47,751 bases of DNA, from positions 1 to 47,751 of the forward strand of contig JAUNUI010000002.1 in NCBI GenBank assembly GCA_030538255.1, read 5' to 3'. Of the stretch, positions 18,684 to 27,562 are shown one piece after another (within the stretch, counting starts at the first letter, position 1; every line of letters begins with the position of its first letter). The notes under the pieces were generated by a model. That model searched no databases and had not been told where the DNA came from. It saw nothing but the letters and a program-made list of their open reading frames with translations. The translations under genes were made by a program, and so were the position numbers. The DNA is from Pelistega sp. Its GTDB lineage: Bacteria > Pseudomonadota > Gammaproteobacteria > Burkholderiales > Burkholderiaceae_B.

Positions 18684-20009
18684 ATGTCTGCCCCTAAAGT
18701 AGGTTTTGTCAGCCTAGGCTGTCCTAAAGCGCTTGTTGACTCTGAGCGCATCTTGACGCAACTACGCACTGAAGGCTATGAGATTTCGCCCTCTTATGAA
18801 GGTGCGGATGTCGTTGTCGTTAATACCTGTGGTTTTATTGATAGTGCCAAGGCTGAGTCTTTAGATGCCATCGGTGAAGCCATTTCCGAGAATGGTAAGG
18901 TTATCGTCACAGGCTGTATGGGCGTGGACGAAAGCGTGATTCGTCAAGTGCACCCAAGCGTGCTTTCGGTCAGTGGTCCACAGCAATATGAAGAAGTGGT
19001 GCGTGCCGTACATGAAGTCGTGCCACCTGATCTAGAACACGATCCTTTTGTCGACTTAGTGCCACCACAAGGTATTAAACTCACCCCTCGACACTATGCT
19101 TATTTAAAAATTTCTGAAGGCTGTAACCACCGTTGCAGCTTCTGTATCATCCCCTCTATGCGCGGTGACTTAGTGAGTCGCCCGATTGGAGATGTATTAG
19201 ACGAAGCGCAACGCTTAGTGAATGCGGGTGTAAAAGAAATCCTCGTGATTTCACAAGATACCAGTGCCTATGGCGTCGATTTAAAATACCGTAGTGGTTT
19301 CTGGAACGGTCGCCCCATTAAGACTCGCATGCTTGAGCTTTGCGAAGCACTCGGTGAGATGGGTGTGTGGGTACGTATGCACTATGTCTACCCTTACCCG
19401 AATGTGGACGATATTATTCCTTTGATGGCGCAAGGCAAGGTACTGCCTTACTTAGATATCCCCTTCCAACACGCTAGCCCTAAAGTCCTTAAAGCCATGA
19501 AGCGTCCTGCATTCGAGGACAAGACCTTGGCACGCATTAAGAAATGGCGTGAAATCTGCCCAGAACTCACGATTCGCTCAACCTTTATCGTTGGCTTCCC
19601 TGGTGAGACCGAAGAAGATTTTCAATATCTATTGGACTGGCTCACTGAGGCACAATTAGATCGCGTTGGCTGCTTCCAATATTCGGATGTGGAAGGCGCC
19701 CCTGCAAATAACTTGCCCGACCAAGTACCTGAAGACGTGAAACAAGAGCGCTGGGAACGCTTTATGCTGCACCAACAAGCTATCTCAGCAGCACGTCTTG
19801 AGCAGAAGACCGGCCGTGAAATTGAGGTCATCATTGATGAAATTGACGAGGATGGCGTGCCTATCGGCCGCTCACACGCCGATGCCCCAGAAATTGATGG
19901 CTTAGTTTTCTTGAACGAAGGTGATGATGTACGCCCTGGCCAAATCGTCAAATGTCGTGTGACTGAGACCTCGGAGTATGATTTATTTGCGGAGTTGATT
20001 GAAGAATAA
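18684..20009 (+). CDS. rimO: Ribosomal protein uS12 methylthiotransferase RimO
   Basis: Radical-SAM enzyme that methylthiolates the conserved Asp of ribosomal protein S12. The N-terminal UPF0004 domain carries the cluster Cys residues in [22 protein letters not shown] and VTGCMG. The radical-SAM motif is CNHRCSFC (CxxxCxxC), and a TRAM domain closes the 441-residue protein. The [12 protein letters not shown] start separates RimO from MiaB. A strong hairpin follows in the gap shared with the convergent fmt. Confidence 0.97.
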   Translation: MSAPKVGFVSLGCPKALVDSERILTQLRTEGYEISPSYEGADVVVVNTCGFIDSAKAESLDAIGEAISENGKVIVTGCMGVDESVIRQVHPSVLSVSGPQQYEEVVRAVHEVVPPDLEHDPFVDLVPPQGIKLTPRHYAYLKISEGCNHRCSFCIIPSMRGDLVSRPIGDVLDEAQRLVNAGVKEILVISQDTSAYGVDLKYRSGFWNGRPIKTRMLELCEALGEMGVWVRMHYVYPYPNVDDIIPLMAQGKVLPYLDIPFQHASPKVLKAMKRPAFEDKTLARIKKWREICPELTIRSTFIVGFPGETEEDFQYLLDWLTEAQLDRVGCFQYSDVEGAPANNLPDQVPEDVKQERWERFMLHQQAISAARLEQKTGREIEVIIDEIDEDGVPIGRSHADAPEIDGLVFLNEGDDVRPGQIVKCRVTETSEYDLFAELIEE

Positions 20010-20046
20010 AGCTTGCATAAACCTCTAAACTCAAAGCAAGTAATAA

Positions 20047-20082
20047 TTACTCAGGTAGTTTCCAAGCATTGACAAGCAAGCC
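20047..20082 (-). repeat. Detached copy of the fmt 3' end
   Basis: Read on the minus strand, these 12 codons encode GLLVNAWKLPE-stop. They parallel the real fmt end ([11 protein letters not shown]-stop) 174 bp upstream in the fmt direction, and both the stop and CCTGAGT are retained. It looks like a decayed duplicate of the last 36 bp of fmt. Confidence 0.7.
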
Positions 20083-20119
20083 CCTTAAGCAGAACGCCAG
20101 ACGTTCAACTTAAGGGGCT
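20079..20119. terminator. Strong hairpin between convergent rimO and fmt
   Basis: AGCCCCTTAAG (20079-20089) pairs with CTTAAGGGGCT (20109-20119). GAACG and CGTTC inside the loop extend the stem by five more pairs. No long U-run follows on either strand, so it may stop or stabilise transcripts from both sides rather than act as a classical terminator. It overlaps the edge of the fmt-end copy. Confidence 0.6.
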
Positions 20120-20220
20120 CTTCAATTATTTGAATTTTCACGTTGATATTTTCCTTGAGCTCAATTTTTGCTAACAAGTTCGTAAGAGCTAGTCAGCTAC
20201 TAAGATCAAGAAAACCAACA

Positions 20221-21177
20221 TCACTCAGGTAACTTCCAACCCGTGACAAATGAAGCCACTGGCTGACGCTTACCCCCTGCTTTTTGCAATTCAAGTAGGC
20301 GTAAGACGCCTGCACCCGTGGCAATATCAATTCCCTCAGGTGTCGCTTGCACTACTGTGCCTGGCTCAGCATGGCTTTGAATTTCCAAGACCTCAGCTTG
20401 CCACACTTTAACGGGGTCAGCTAAGCCTGGCAATCGTAAATTAGCACCTGGCACGGGATTAAAGGCACGAATACGACGCCATAATGTCAGCGCATCTTGC
20501 TGCAGGTCTAAAGCCGCTTCCGCTTTCTCCAACTTAGCCGCGTAGGTCACCCCATCCTCAGGTTGCATCTCTGCTGTTAAACGCACCCGTTCAAAAGCTA
20601 ATTTATTTAAGGCGTCAACGATCGCTTGCGCCCCAATATCGGCAAGTTGGTCGTGAAGTTGTGCGGCATTCTGTTGAGCAATTGGCAGCCTTTTTTCCAA
20701 AATTACATCACCCGTATCCAGACCAATATCCATCTGCATAATCGCCACGCCCGTCTCTGCATCCCCCGCCTCAATCGCGCGTTGAATCGGCGCTGCACCA
20801 CGCCAACGCGGCAATAAGCTCGCGTGTATATTTAAGCAGCCATATTTCGGTAAGTCCAATACCCACTGTGGCAGGATAAGACCATAGGCCGCCACCACCA
20901 TCACGTCCGGACGTAAGGCTTCAAGAATATCTTTGGCCTCTTGCGCCTGCTCAGGGTACTTGCCATCTAAGCGTAAACTCAATGGCTGCAAGACTTGCGC
21001 TCCTTGCTTAAGCGCTTCCTGCTTCACCGCACTGGCCTGCAATTTCATGCCACGACCAGCAGGGCGATCGGGTTGGGTAAGCACTAAGGGCACCTCGAAA
21101 CCGGCGACAACAATCGCCTCATAGGCTAAGCGGGCAAATTCTGGCGTGCCCGCAAAAACAACTTTTAATCCTGACAT
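20221..21177 (-). CDS. fmt: Methionyl-tRNA formyltransferase
   Basis: Formylates the initiator Met-tRNA before translation. The 318-residue protein has the formyl-transferase domain with [10 protein letters not shown] near the start, [18 protein letters not shown] (folate and catalytic loop) and MDIGLDTGD, then the C-terminal tRNA-binding domain (from about 205). The start is ATG 21177, with AGGA ten bases upstream; an in-frame TTG at 21186 is less likely. The usual def partner lies 8 kb away beside dprA, so the common def-fmt operon is split. Confidence 0.96.
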   Translation of the reverse strand: MSGLKVVFAGTPEFARLAYEAIVVAGFEVPLVLTQPDRPAGRGMKLQASAVKQEALKQGAQVLQPLSLRLDGKYPEQAQEAKDILEALRPDVMVVAAYGLILPQWVLDLPKYGCLNIHASLLPRWRGAAPIQRAIEAGDAETGVAIMQMDIGLDTGDVILEKRLPIAQQNAAQLHDQLADIGAQAIVDALNKLAFERVRLTAEMQPEDGVTYAAKLEKAEAALDLQQDALTLWRRIRAFNPVPGANLRLPGLADPVKVWQAEVLEIQSHAEPGTVVQATPEGIDIATGAGVLRLLELQKAGGKRQPVASFVTGWKLPE

Positions 21178-21582
21178 AACACTCAAATCCTTTAACTCAT
21201 CATAGGCTTAGTTTAACAAGGCATAGCACCATTATGCTGGTCGACAACACAATATCACGATGATATCCACTTGACAGCGGAGATAGACGTGCACTTCCAC
21301 CTCAGCCAAACCTGTTCGCTCCTGTCAATTCCACATAAGCTACGTATACATAACTACTTAAAGCTAGAACTAAACTGTGATTAAATGAGAATAATTCTAG
21401 CTTACCAGAAACCGCGTTTCTTGCTGAGTCCCCCAAATCTTCAATACTTTGGGCTAAAGTAGACGATTAGCAACTGAACGACTCAGCATTAATGACTTAA
21501 CGATTAACGGCTGAACCATATCGCCATTAACGGCTCAGTGATTAACTGACTCAATAATTAAGGCCCAGCGGCAAATTATCTT
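21178..21582. other. Intergenic region between fmt and the CDF transporter (divergent)
   Basis: This 405-bp gap carries no gene that I can support. It contains a short palindrome ATATCA-CGA-TGATAT (21252-21266) and, from about 21463 to 21555, degenerate direct repeats built on CGATTA(A/G)C and ATTAACGGCT. Promoters for both flanking genes should lie here but are not clear. Confidence 0.4.
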
Positions 21583-22500
21583 ATGCAAAACCCTCAGAAT
21601 TCCACCGTTAAAAAACATGCACCGAATAGCGACCTGGTCGAAGAGCGTCGTCGCGTTGCGGCGGTCTCGACTTGGGTCAGTGTGTTGGTGAATATCTTTT
21701 TGAGTATTGCGCAGATTGTGATTGGTATCTTTGCGCATTCGAGTGCTTTAGTGGCGGATGCGATTCACACCTTCACCGATCTCGTGTCTGATGGTGCTGT
21801 ATTGGTTGCGAATAAATTCTCTAGCCAAGCTGCTGATGAACAACATCCCTATGGTCACTTTCGCTTTGAGAATCTCACTACCTTATTTATCGGCGTACTC
21901 TTAGCGATTGTTGGTCTAGGGATGATTTGGCAAGCAGGCGATCGCCTGCTTGGTGGCGCCCAATTAGTCCAAGTGCATTACGCTGCGTTGATTGTGGCGG
22001 CGATTGTCTTAATTGGTAAAGAACTGCTCTTTCGCTACTTGCTGCGTGAAGGTAAGCGCGTAGACTCCAGCATGTTGATTGTGAATGCTTGGCATGCTCG
22101 CTCTGGTGCACTCTCTTCACTGATTGTTTTAGTCGCCGTCGCCGCCAACTTAATGGGCTTAGTCTGGGCCGACATTGTGGCCTCGCTGATCGTTGGTGCC
22201 ATGATTGCGCATATGGGGATTAAATATACTTGGCAGGCTATGCATGACCTCAGCGACCAAGCCGCTGACGAAGAGCAACTTAAGCGTATTGAAGCGATAC
22301 TTAAAGATGTCCCAAGCTTACATGGCTACCACGATTTACGCACTCGCAAAACTGGTGACTATATCTTGGTCGACGTACACCTTGAATTCCCTGCGAATAT
22401 GACCGTGGGTGAGGCGCATGATATCTCTGACGAAGTCGATCGTCGTCTGCACGAACTGGGTAATATTCTGGAAGTAACGACCCACTTTGACCCTGTGTGA
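21583..22500 (+). CDS. Cation diffusion facilitator family transporter
   Basis: Inner-membrane proton-coupled exporter of divalent cations such as zinc, 305 residues. Six hydrophobic segments are followed by a cytoplasmic C-terminal domain (about 215-305, with HDLRTRKTGDYILVDVHLEF). TM2 carries HSSALVADAIHTFTD, with His62 and Asp66. In TM5 the usual HxxxD metal-site pair reads HARSG (171-175): Gly175 (codon GGT, 22105-22107) replaces the Asp. That could weaken or alter metal selectivity. The metal is not predictable from context. Confidence 0.9.
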   Translation: MQNPQNSTVKKHAPNSDLVEERRRVAAVSTWVSVLVNIFLSIAQIVIGIFAHSSALVADAIHTFTDLVSDGAVLVANKFSSQAADEQHPYGHFRFENLTTLFIGVLLAIVGLGMIWQAGDRLLGGAQLVQVHYAALIVAAIVLIGKELLFRYLLREGKRVDSSMLIVNAWHARSGALSSLIVLVAVAANLMGLVWADIVASLIVGAMIAHMGIKYTWQAMHDLSDQAADEEQLKRIEAILKDVPSLHGYHDLRTRKTGDYILVDVHLEFPANMTVGEAHDISDEVDRRLHELGNILEVTTHFDPV

Positions 22501-22574
22501 GCGTGGCCTTAAGGCTTAGCCTAGATGTAAGGACCTCGCTTGAACTTAATAAGTGATAGAACGTCTCGGTAACA

Positions 22575-23015
22575 CTAATACTCAATAGCGTCATCGCAAG
22601 GACTGGTAGGGCTCTGTATCCATGACACGAGCCAATACGTCAAAACAGCACCGAGAAAATACATGCCTATATCATGCCAACTGAAGGTATTACCCAGAAA
22701 TTGATGAGCAAAACTTTCGCGCTCAAAACCCAACTTATCCGCCAACTTTAGATATTGAGAAACTTCAACGACGATACCAATGAGCAAGCTGATGATACTC
22801 AGTAACAAGGCAGGCATTGGGCGTATCATCGCAAGGAAAAAGGCGACAAATGGAATGGCAAAAATATCTATCACATCCCCCCGAATTACAGGGTAATGCC
22901 GAAAAACAGTCAGCATCAAGCCAATGCACAAGGTCACTATCAGCCACAATACGGCAAAAACGAGTCTTTGCCGCTTGGTGCTATTGCGCTGCTTAACAAC
23001 AGTGTTCTTGCTCAT
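22575..23015 (-). CDS. DUF2809 family membrane protein
   Basis: A 146-residue integral membrane protein with four hydrophobic segments. The first helix is followed by RHYPVIRGDVIDIFAIPFV, a later helix ends VVEVSQYL, and a C-terminal segment reads LGNTFSWHDIGMYFLGAVL. This pattern (Arg-Gly-Asp after TM1, Glu in the middle, FSWHD before the last helix) fits DUF2809 and is distantly VanZ-like. Function is unknown. It is divergent from the GST gene, with about 148 bp between them. Confidence 0.7.
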   Translation of the reverse strand: MSKNTVVKQRNSTKRQRLVFAVLWLIVTLCIGLMLTVFRHYPVIRGDVIDIFAIPFVAFFLAMIRPMPALLLSIISLLIGIVVEVSQYLKLADKLGFERESFAHQFLGNTFSWHDIGMYFLGAVLTYWLVSWIQSPTSPCDDAIEY

Positions 23016-23163
23016 ATCGGTAACCCCCTATTCAACGCTCAGCCATTGTGCCATATTCGCAACGCCATTATCCATTTTGAGGACTTCACTAAGGCTCTGA
23101 TTTTAAATAGAATCTTATTAAACCATGAGCTTAAATACAAGGTCACTCATTCAGGAGATTTCT

Positions 23164-23871
23164 ATGTCAGCCCTATCTACTTTCCCAATTACGCAACGCT
23201 GGCCTGCTCAGCACCCAGAACGTTTACAACTTTATTCTTTAAACACACCGAATGGCGTTAAAGTGTCGATTATGTTAGAGGAAATCGGCCTCCCTTATGA
23301 AGCCCATTATGTTGATATTGGTGCCGCCAACGAAAGCCATACACCTGAGTTTCTATCACTTAATCCTAACGGCAAGATTCCTGCAATTATTGATCCTAAT
23401 GGCCCTGGTGGTAAGCCCCTCGGCCTATTCGAGTCGGGTGCCATCTTGCAATACTTAGCCGAAAAAACCGGTCAACTTTTACCCAAAGATCCAGCACTTC
23501 GCTATGAAACCATACAATGGGTTTTCTGGCAGATGGGTGGTGCGGGCCCCATGTTTGGTCAATTAGGCTTCTTCCATAAATTTGCTGGCAAGGAATATGA
23601 AGACAAGCGACCGCTGCAACGCTACCAAGCTGAATCCAAGCGCTTGCTCGGTGTACTCAATCAACGCCTTGAAGGCCGCAACTGGATTATGGGCGATGAA
23701 TACACGATTGCTGATATTTCCCTACTCGGTTGGGTGCGTAACTTAATTGGATTCTATGAAGCACGGGAACTACTGGACTTTGATAGTTTCACCAACCTTG
23801 CCCAATGGTTAGAGCGTGGTTTAGCACGACCCGCGGTACAACGTGGTCTGGAAGTGCCAGTTAAACCTTAA
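23164..23871 (+). CDS. Glutathione S-transferase, Nu class (YghU/YfcG-like)
   Basis: Thioredoxin-fold enzyme of 235 residues with an N-terminal thioredoxin-like domain and an all-helical C-terminal domain. LYSLNTPNGVKVSIMLEEIGLPYE matches the TPNG(x)K active site of YfcG and YghU, which bind two glutathiones and show disulfide-bond reductase activity. ESGAILQYLAE is the glutathione-binding loop; WVFWQMGGAGPMFGQ is typical of YghU. The longer frame begins at 23125, but ATG 23164 has AGGAG six bases upstream. A YghU orthologue is likely. Confidence 0.88.
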   Translation: MSALSTFPITQRWPAQHPERLQLYSLNTPNGVKVSIMLEEIGLPYEAHYVDIGAANESHTPEFLSLNPNGKIPAIIDPNGPGGKPLGLFESGAILQYLAEKTGQLLPKDPALRYETIQWVFWQMGGAGPMFGQLGFFHKFAGKEYEDKRPLQRYQAESKRLLGVLNQRLEGRNWIMGDEYTIADISLLGWVRNLIGFYEARELLDFDSFTNLAQWLERGLARPAVQRGLEVPVKP

Positions 23872-24039
23872 CTTTCAAGCACATTAGGGACTTTCAGCAT
23901 AAGTCTAAACCTTGCTTAAGCTTGAGCCCTTGTTAAGCACCTTAGGCTCTGCTTGTATTTAGCTTCTACTTACTCCCAGACTCCGCTTTGTTCAGAGCAC
24001 CAGCTAGGCCGTAGACGTGGCTTAAGTCATCGCCCAATA

Positions 24040-24055
24040 GTTCCATTATTGGAAC
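24040..24055. promoter_or_regulatory. Palindrome GTTCCA-N4-TGGAAC upstream of the SDR gene
   Basis: Perfect 6-bp arms with a 4-bp spacer, about 45 bp upstream of the Fur box. Geometry suits a dimeric regulator; no candidate protein is adjacent. Confidence 0.4.
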
Positions 24056-24099
24056 ACTCTTATCCAAATACGGGCTTATTTTTTGATTATCATTAATAC

Positions 24100-24118
24100 T
24101 ATAATGATAATCATTATC
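24100..24118. promoter_or_regulatory. Fur box upstream of the short-chain dehydrogenase
   Basis: The 19-bp site matches the classical Fur consensus GATAATGATAATCATTATC at 18 of 19 positions; only the first base differs (T for G). It ends 20 bp before the ATG at 24139. A further GATTATCATTA half-site lies at 24085-24095, so two Fur dimers could bind in tandem. This predicts repression of the downstream gene under iron-replete conditions. Confidence 0.85.
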
Positions 24119-24138
24119 AATTATTAGGATTCTCTCTC

Positions 24139-24936
24139 ATGTACATCAATCTTACCGGCAAAACTGCCCTTATTACAGGCTCAACTAAGGGCATTGGGCT
24201 TGCCATCGCCACTGGACTGGCACAAGCAGGTGCGGATATTGTGATTACTGGTCGCCATAAAGCGAGCGTCGATAGTGCTGTTGCACAGATCAAGAATGCT
24301 TTAACACAAACCACCTATGTCAACGGCATTGTTGCTGATCTCACCACCGCTGAGGGTTGTAAAGCGCTTATTGAAGCGCAGCCAGACGTCGACATCCTCG
24401 TCAACAATCTAGGTATCTACGGCGCGAAAGAATATTTCGATATTAGTGATGAAGATTGGGATGAAATTTTCCAAACCAACGTTATGAGTGGTGTACGCTT
24501 ATCACGTCATTATGCCAAGGGCATGAAAGAGCGTGGTTGGGGGCGTATCCAATTTATTTCCAGTGAGTCTGCCTTGAATATCCCTGCGGAGATGGTCCAC
24601 TATGGTGTGAGCAAAGCCGCTCTGCAAGGTCTATCCCGTGGCCTGGCCAAAGTCTTGGCTGGCACAGGCGTTACCGTTAATACAATCTTACCAGGCCCGA
24701 CCCGCACATCTGGTGCGATTAAGATGATGGAAGACTTAGGTGCAGAACGTGGGCTCACAGCCGCTGAGATGGAAGGCGTATTCCTACAAGAAAATCGTCC
24801 ATCAACACTGCTCGGTCGCTTCGCCGCACCAGAAGAAGTCGCCAGCATGGCAGTGTATATTGCGTCACCACAAGCAAGTGCAACGACAGGCTCCTCCCTG
24901 CGTGTCGAAGGCGGTATTGTCGAGAGTATCGCTTAA
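24139..24936 (+). CDS. SDR-family NAD(P)-dependent oxidoreductase, probably Fur-regulated
   Basis: Classical short-chain dehydrogenase of 265 residues. The cofactor motif reads TGSTKGIGLAIA (TGxxxGxG, about 12-23), NNLGIYG is the NNxG element, Ser (FISSES) and YGVSK (Tyr-x-x-x-Lys) form the catalytic site, and a PG motif (LPGPTRT) follows. The substrate cannot be predicted. The near-perfect Fur box just upstream is unusual for a lone SDR and points to a role in iron limitation, for example siderophore processing or a redox by-path. No siderophore genes are present in the window. Confidence 0.9.
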   Translation: MYINLTGKTALITGSTKGIGLAIATGLAQAGADIVITGRHKASVDSAVAQIKNALTQTTYVNGIVADLTTAEGCKALIEAQPDVDILVNNLGIYGAKEYFDISDEDWDEIFQTNVMSGVRLSRHYAKGMKERGWGRIQFISSESALNIPAEMVHYGVSKAALQGLSRGLAKVLAGTGVTVNTILPGPTRTSGAIKMMEDLGAERGLTAAEMEGVFLQENRPSTLLGRFAAPEEVASMAVYIASPQASATTGSSLRVEGGIVESIA

Positions 24937-25072
24937 TCTCAGCAATTTTATATTGCGTGAATGTATCAACTGGTAGATATGGTTTTACACACATTCATGT
25001 GTATTCATGCGCTGCGATACATAGATGCAAACGTATCTTTTTTGAAGGCTAGCTAAAGCCTCAATACTTTAA

Positions 25073-25099
25073 GCCCTAAATCATTCTCTGGTTTAGGGC
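25073..25099. terminator. Hairpin upstream of the DUF3861 gene
   Basis: GCCCTAAA (25073-25080) pairs with TTTAGGGC (25092-25099) across 11 bases. There is no U-run, so termination of the SDR transcript is possible but unproven. Confidence 0.4.
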
Positions 25100-25122
25100 A
25101 GCATTAATATTGGGAGAGTAAG

Positions 25123-25422
25123 ATGAAACAACACGAATACCAGATTAGCGTTAAGCACGTTAAGAACCAACACGGCGAACCGTCAGTCTATAGCGATGCA
25201 TTAGTATTTACAGCCTATAATCACGATGATATTTTTCACATTCTAGAACGCCTTAAAGACTCTGACTTTCTCGAAGAAGAAAAGCGCCAAGCTTTTATTA
25301 TTGGCTTAAAATTATTTGGCGAAACCTTACTAGAGAATAAAGAGATCCCTCTATTTAAAGCATTCTTACCGCAATTCATCACCTTTATTAAAGAGTTTAA
25401 GGCGAGCTCGCAAATTAAATAA
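25123..25422 (+). CDS. DUF3861 domain-containing protein
   Basis: A 99-residue soluble protein. The start MKQHEYQISVKHV, central YNHDDIFHILERLK and C-terminal IGLKLFGETLLENK...FKAFLPQFITFIKEFK fit the small DUF3861 family. GGGAGAG lies before the ATG. No function is known and the flanking genes give no clue. Confidence 0.7.
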   Translation: MKQHEYQISVKHVKNQHGEPSVYSDALVFTAYNHDDIFHILERLKDSDFLEEEKRQAFIIGLKLFGETLLENKEIPLFKAFLPQFITFIKEFKASSQIK

Positions 25423-25463
25423 TCCGATTATTATCCACAAGTCTGACATAAGATGCGTTGGCG

Positions 25464-25485
25464 CCCTCCCAGCCCTAAAGGAGGG
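25464..25485. terminator. Hairpin after the DUF3861 gene
   Basis: CCCTCC (25464-25469) pairs with GGAGGG (25480-25485) and is followed by ATTTTACGGTGAG. It can act as a terminator. The layout also recalls right-end hairpins of IS200/IS605 elements, but there is no tnpA or tnpB nearby. Confidence 0.45.
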
Positions 25486-25675
25486 ATTTTACGGTGAGTA
25501 CTCATAAAGCATAAGTGAACGGCAGAATAGTGTAAGCTATATCGGCATCACTGCTGCGTTCACACAGCACACAGCACAAAGCACAAGGTCTCTCTTAGCC
25601 AAGGCCTAGTCTTGGCAGAAGGCCTAGCTTTTTAGATAAACCACCCTCTTTGACACAGTCATACCATCCAGAGAC

Positions 25676-25951
25676 ATGAAGCAACAAACACATTTCTTTT
25701 TTGGCTTAATTCCTAAGCTTCCAGCTAAAAATATTAATTGGCTCTTGCCCCTCTTCCTCTCAGGGATTATGAGCGGATTTATTTCTGGTTTCAATACATT
25801 GCTGAATTTGGGATTAAGTGACGGGGTATTCCTCAAGTGGCTTAAAGCTTGGTCCATGTCCTGGGCCATGGCGTTTCCCATTATTCTTATTGCACTGCCT
25901 TTAATCCGCCGCGTCGTCATGCGCATGATTATTACCACGCCGGAGAAATAA
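25676..25951 (+). CDS. DUF2798 domain-containing membrane protein
   Basis: A 91-residue protein with two hydrophobic helices (about 22-46 and 55-80): WLLPLFLSGIMSGFISGFNTL and WLKAWSMSWAMAFPIILIALPLIRRVV. The SGIMSGFIS...W...AWAMAFP layout is that of DUF2798. Function is unknown. The 250-bp gap before it holds CACA-rich sequence and a GCCAAG-N7-CTTGGC hairpin (25598-25616). Confidence 0.65.
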   Translation: MKQQTHFFFGLIPKLPAKNINWLLPLFLSGIMSGFISGFNTLLNLGLSDGVFLKWLKAWSMSWAMAFPIILIALPLIRRVVMRMIITTPEK

Positions 25952-26068
25952 TCCTCGCTAGTGTTTGAGCGGCCTCTTAGTACTCGTAAGTGGCCTAGCA
26001 TCTACTACGTAATAGCCAATTAGCTTTAAGAGCAACGCAATCATAGACTCAGGAAGCCCAAGAGAAAG

Positions 26069-26169
26069 TTCCCTTCACAGCTCAGCTGTTGTGCTTAGTT
26101 AGCCTGGGTAGACCGCAAAGAAGCGATGATAATATTCCCTTCAGCGTCTTGCTATTGTGCTTAGTTAGC
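26069..26169. repeat. 35-bp direct repeat pair
   Basis: Copies at 26069-26103 and 26135-26169 share TTCCCTTCA at the left and TTGTGCTTAGTTAGC at the right, with a variable centre; the offset is 66 bp. The second copy ends 8 bp from the stop codon of the minus-strand gene beginning at 26178. Confidence 0.75.
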
Positions 26170-26177
26170 TACTGTAC

Positions 26178-26654
26178 TCAGTACTGCCTATCCTTAAACT
26201 GCAAGGAAATTTTGGCAAAAGCCACTTGTAAGTCTTGGCTACCTGCTTGGAACACAATCGGCCGGCCTTTTTTCACAAATACAATTAAGCGCTTAGAAGC
26301 CAACATGGGAACAAACTTGGCAAAGCTCATCTCATGAAAGCCAACTTGGCGCTTGGTGAACCAAGACTGACGAATACCATGCTCATCAATCGTGGTTACC
26401 GAATGCTGCATAAAATAAGTGATGAACGATAGGCCGATAAAGACAATCAATAAGAACAGGCCTCCCGTATTACTTAGGGCCTCAAGCCCCATCTTCTGCA
26501 CCGTGATACCCGCCTGCATCACCACCAAGCTTAAAACCAATAAGGCCACTAGCTTGACCCATCTGGGCCAGGCAGGGCCTGTAATCGGTAAATCACCTAA
26601 ATTATCTTTAAGCTGCGCTTGTTCCTTCTCACTTAAAGGAATGAATGACATCAT
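26178..26654 (-). CDS. Small two-helix membrane protein translationally coupled to mvaB
   Basis: A 158-residue protein not assigned to a named family. Two hydrophobic helices (about 33-53 and 65-85) are followed by a basic cytoplasmic domain beginning TIDEHGIRQSWF, resembling the PH-like domains of small membrane proteins (YcxB/DUF-type), but this is only a fold-level guess. The start is fixed by a four-base ATGA overlap with the mvaB stop (ATG 26654-26652, TGA 26653-26651), so it should be translated with mvaB. Confidence 0.7.
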   Translation of the reverse strand: MMSFIPLSEKEQAQLKDNLGDLPITGPAWPRWVKLVALLVLSLVVMQAGITVQKMGLEALSNTGGLFLLIVFIGLSFITYFMQHSVTTIDEHGIRQSWFTKRQVGFHEMSFAKFVPMLASKRLIVFVKKGRPIVFQAGSQDLQVAFAKISLQFKDRQY

Positions 26655-27562
26655 GCGCAAGTTCGCTTATTCAGAAGTGCGCGGCCAACACGGCTTGAGT
26701 TGTCACGCTTTAAGAATTGAGAGATAAAATCACCCGCATCAACGACTTGCTCGAGATCAATCCCTGTCTCAATCCCCATGCCATGCAACATGTAGAGGAC
26801 ATCCTCAGTGGCTACGTTACCCGTAGCGCCTTTTGCATATGGACAACCACCCAAACCCGCGACCGATGAGTGGAAGATAGACACGCCAGCTTGCATGGCC
26901 GCTAAGATATTCGGTAAGGCTTGACCATAAGTATCGTGGAAGTGACCCGCGACATGTTTCACACCGACAATCGGCACCACCGCTGACATCACCTCGTAAA
27001 CACGCTGCGGTGTACCGACGCCAATCGTATCGGCAATATCGAATTCTTGTACGCCTAATGCCTGCATGCGACGTACCACATCCTCAACCGCACTAATCGG
27101 CACCTCGCCTTGATAGGGGCAACCAAGGGCACAGCTAATACTGGCACGTAGACGCAAACCTGCGGCTAAGGCGGCCTCGGCAACAGGGATAAAGCGGTCA
27201 ATCGATTCGGCAATTGAGCAGTTAATATTCTTCTGAGAGAAGGCTTCACTTGCGGCCCCAAAAATCACGACTTCGTCAGCCTTAGCGGCTAGGGCGGCCT
27301 CAAAACCCTTCAGATTAGGGGTAAGTGCAGAGTAAATTGTGCCTAGACGACGTGTGATTTGCGCCATCACCTCAGCGCTATCCGCCATCTGCGGAACCCA
27401 CTTAGGCGAGACGAATGACGCTGCCTCAACGTTCACCATACCTGCTTGGCTTAAGCGATTGACTAGCTCCACCTTGACCTCGGTAGGGACGAACTCTTTC
27501 TCATTCTGTAGGCCATCACGTGGACCGACCTCAACAATCTTCACCTGTTTGGGATATTGCAT
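26651..27562 (-). CDS. mvaB: Hydroxymethylglutaryl-CoA lyase
   Basis: Cleaves HMG-CoA to acetyl-CoA and acetoacetate, the last step of leucine catabolism. The 303-residue TIM-barrel protein has EVGPRDGLQNE at the N-terminus (catalytic Arg, Asp), GHFHDTYGQA (metal-binding His pair) and GLGGCPYAKGATGNVATED (catalytic Cys loop). All key residues are present. It stands alone here without the usual liu genes. A second, divergent lyase lies at 34274-35227. Confidence 0.93.
   Translation of the reverse strand: MQYPKQVKIVEVGPRDGLQNEKEFVPTEVKVELVNRLSQAGMVNVEAASFVSPKWVPQMADSAEVMAQITRRLGTIYSALTPNLKGFEAALAAKADEVVIFGAASEAFSQKNINCSIAESIDRFIPVAEAALAAGLRLRASISCALGCPYQGEVPISAVEDVVRRMQALGVQEFDIADTIGVGTPQRVYEVMSAVVPIVGVKHVAGHFHDTYGQALPNILAAMQAGVSIFHSSVAGLGGCPYAKGATGNVATEDVLYMLHGMGIETGIDLEQVVDAGDFISQFLKRDNSSRVGRALLNKRTCA

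Noticed and set aside
24040-24118. Single combined operator
   Set aside because: The GTTCCA palindrome and the Fur box are unlike in sequence and spaced about 45 bp apart; listed separately.
25464-25500. Right end of an IS200/IS605 element
   Set aside because: Only a short hairpin and a generic flank; no tnpA, tnpB or second end. Kept as a terminator.
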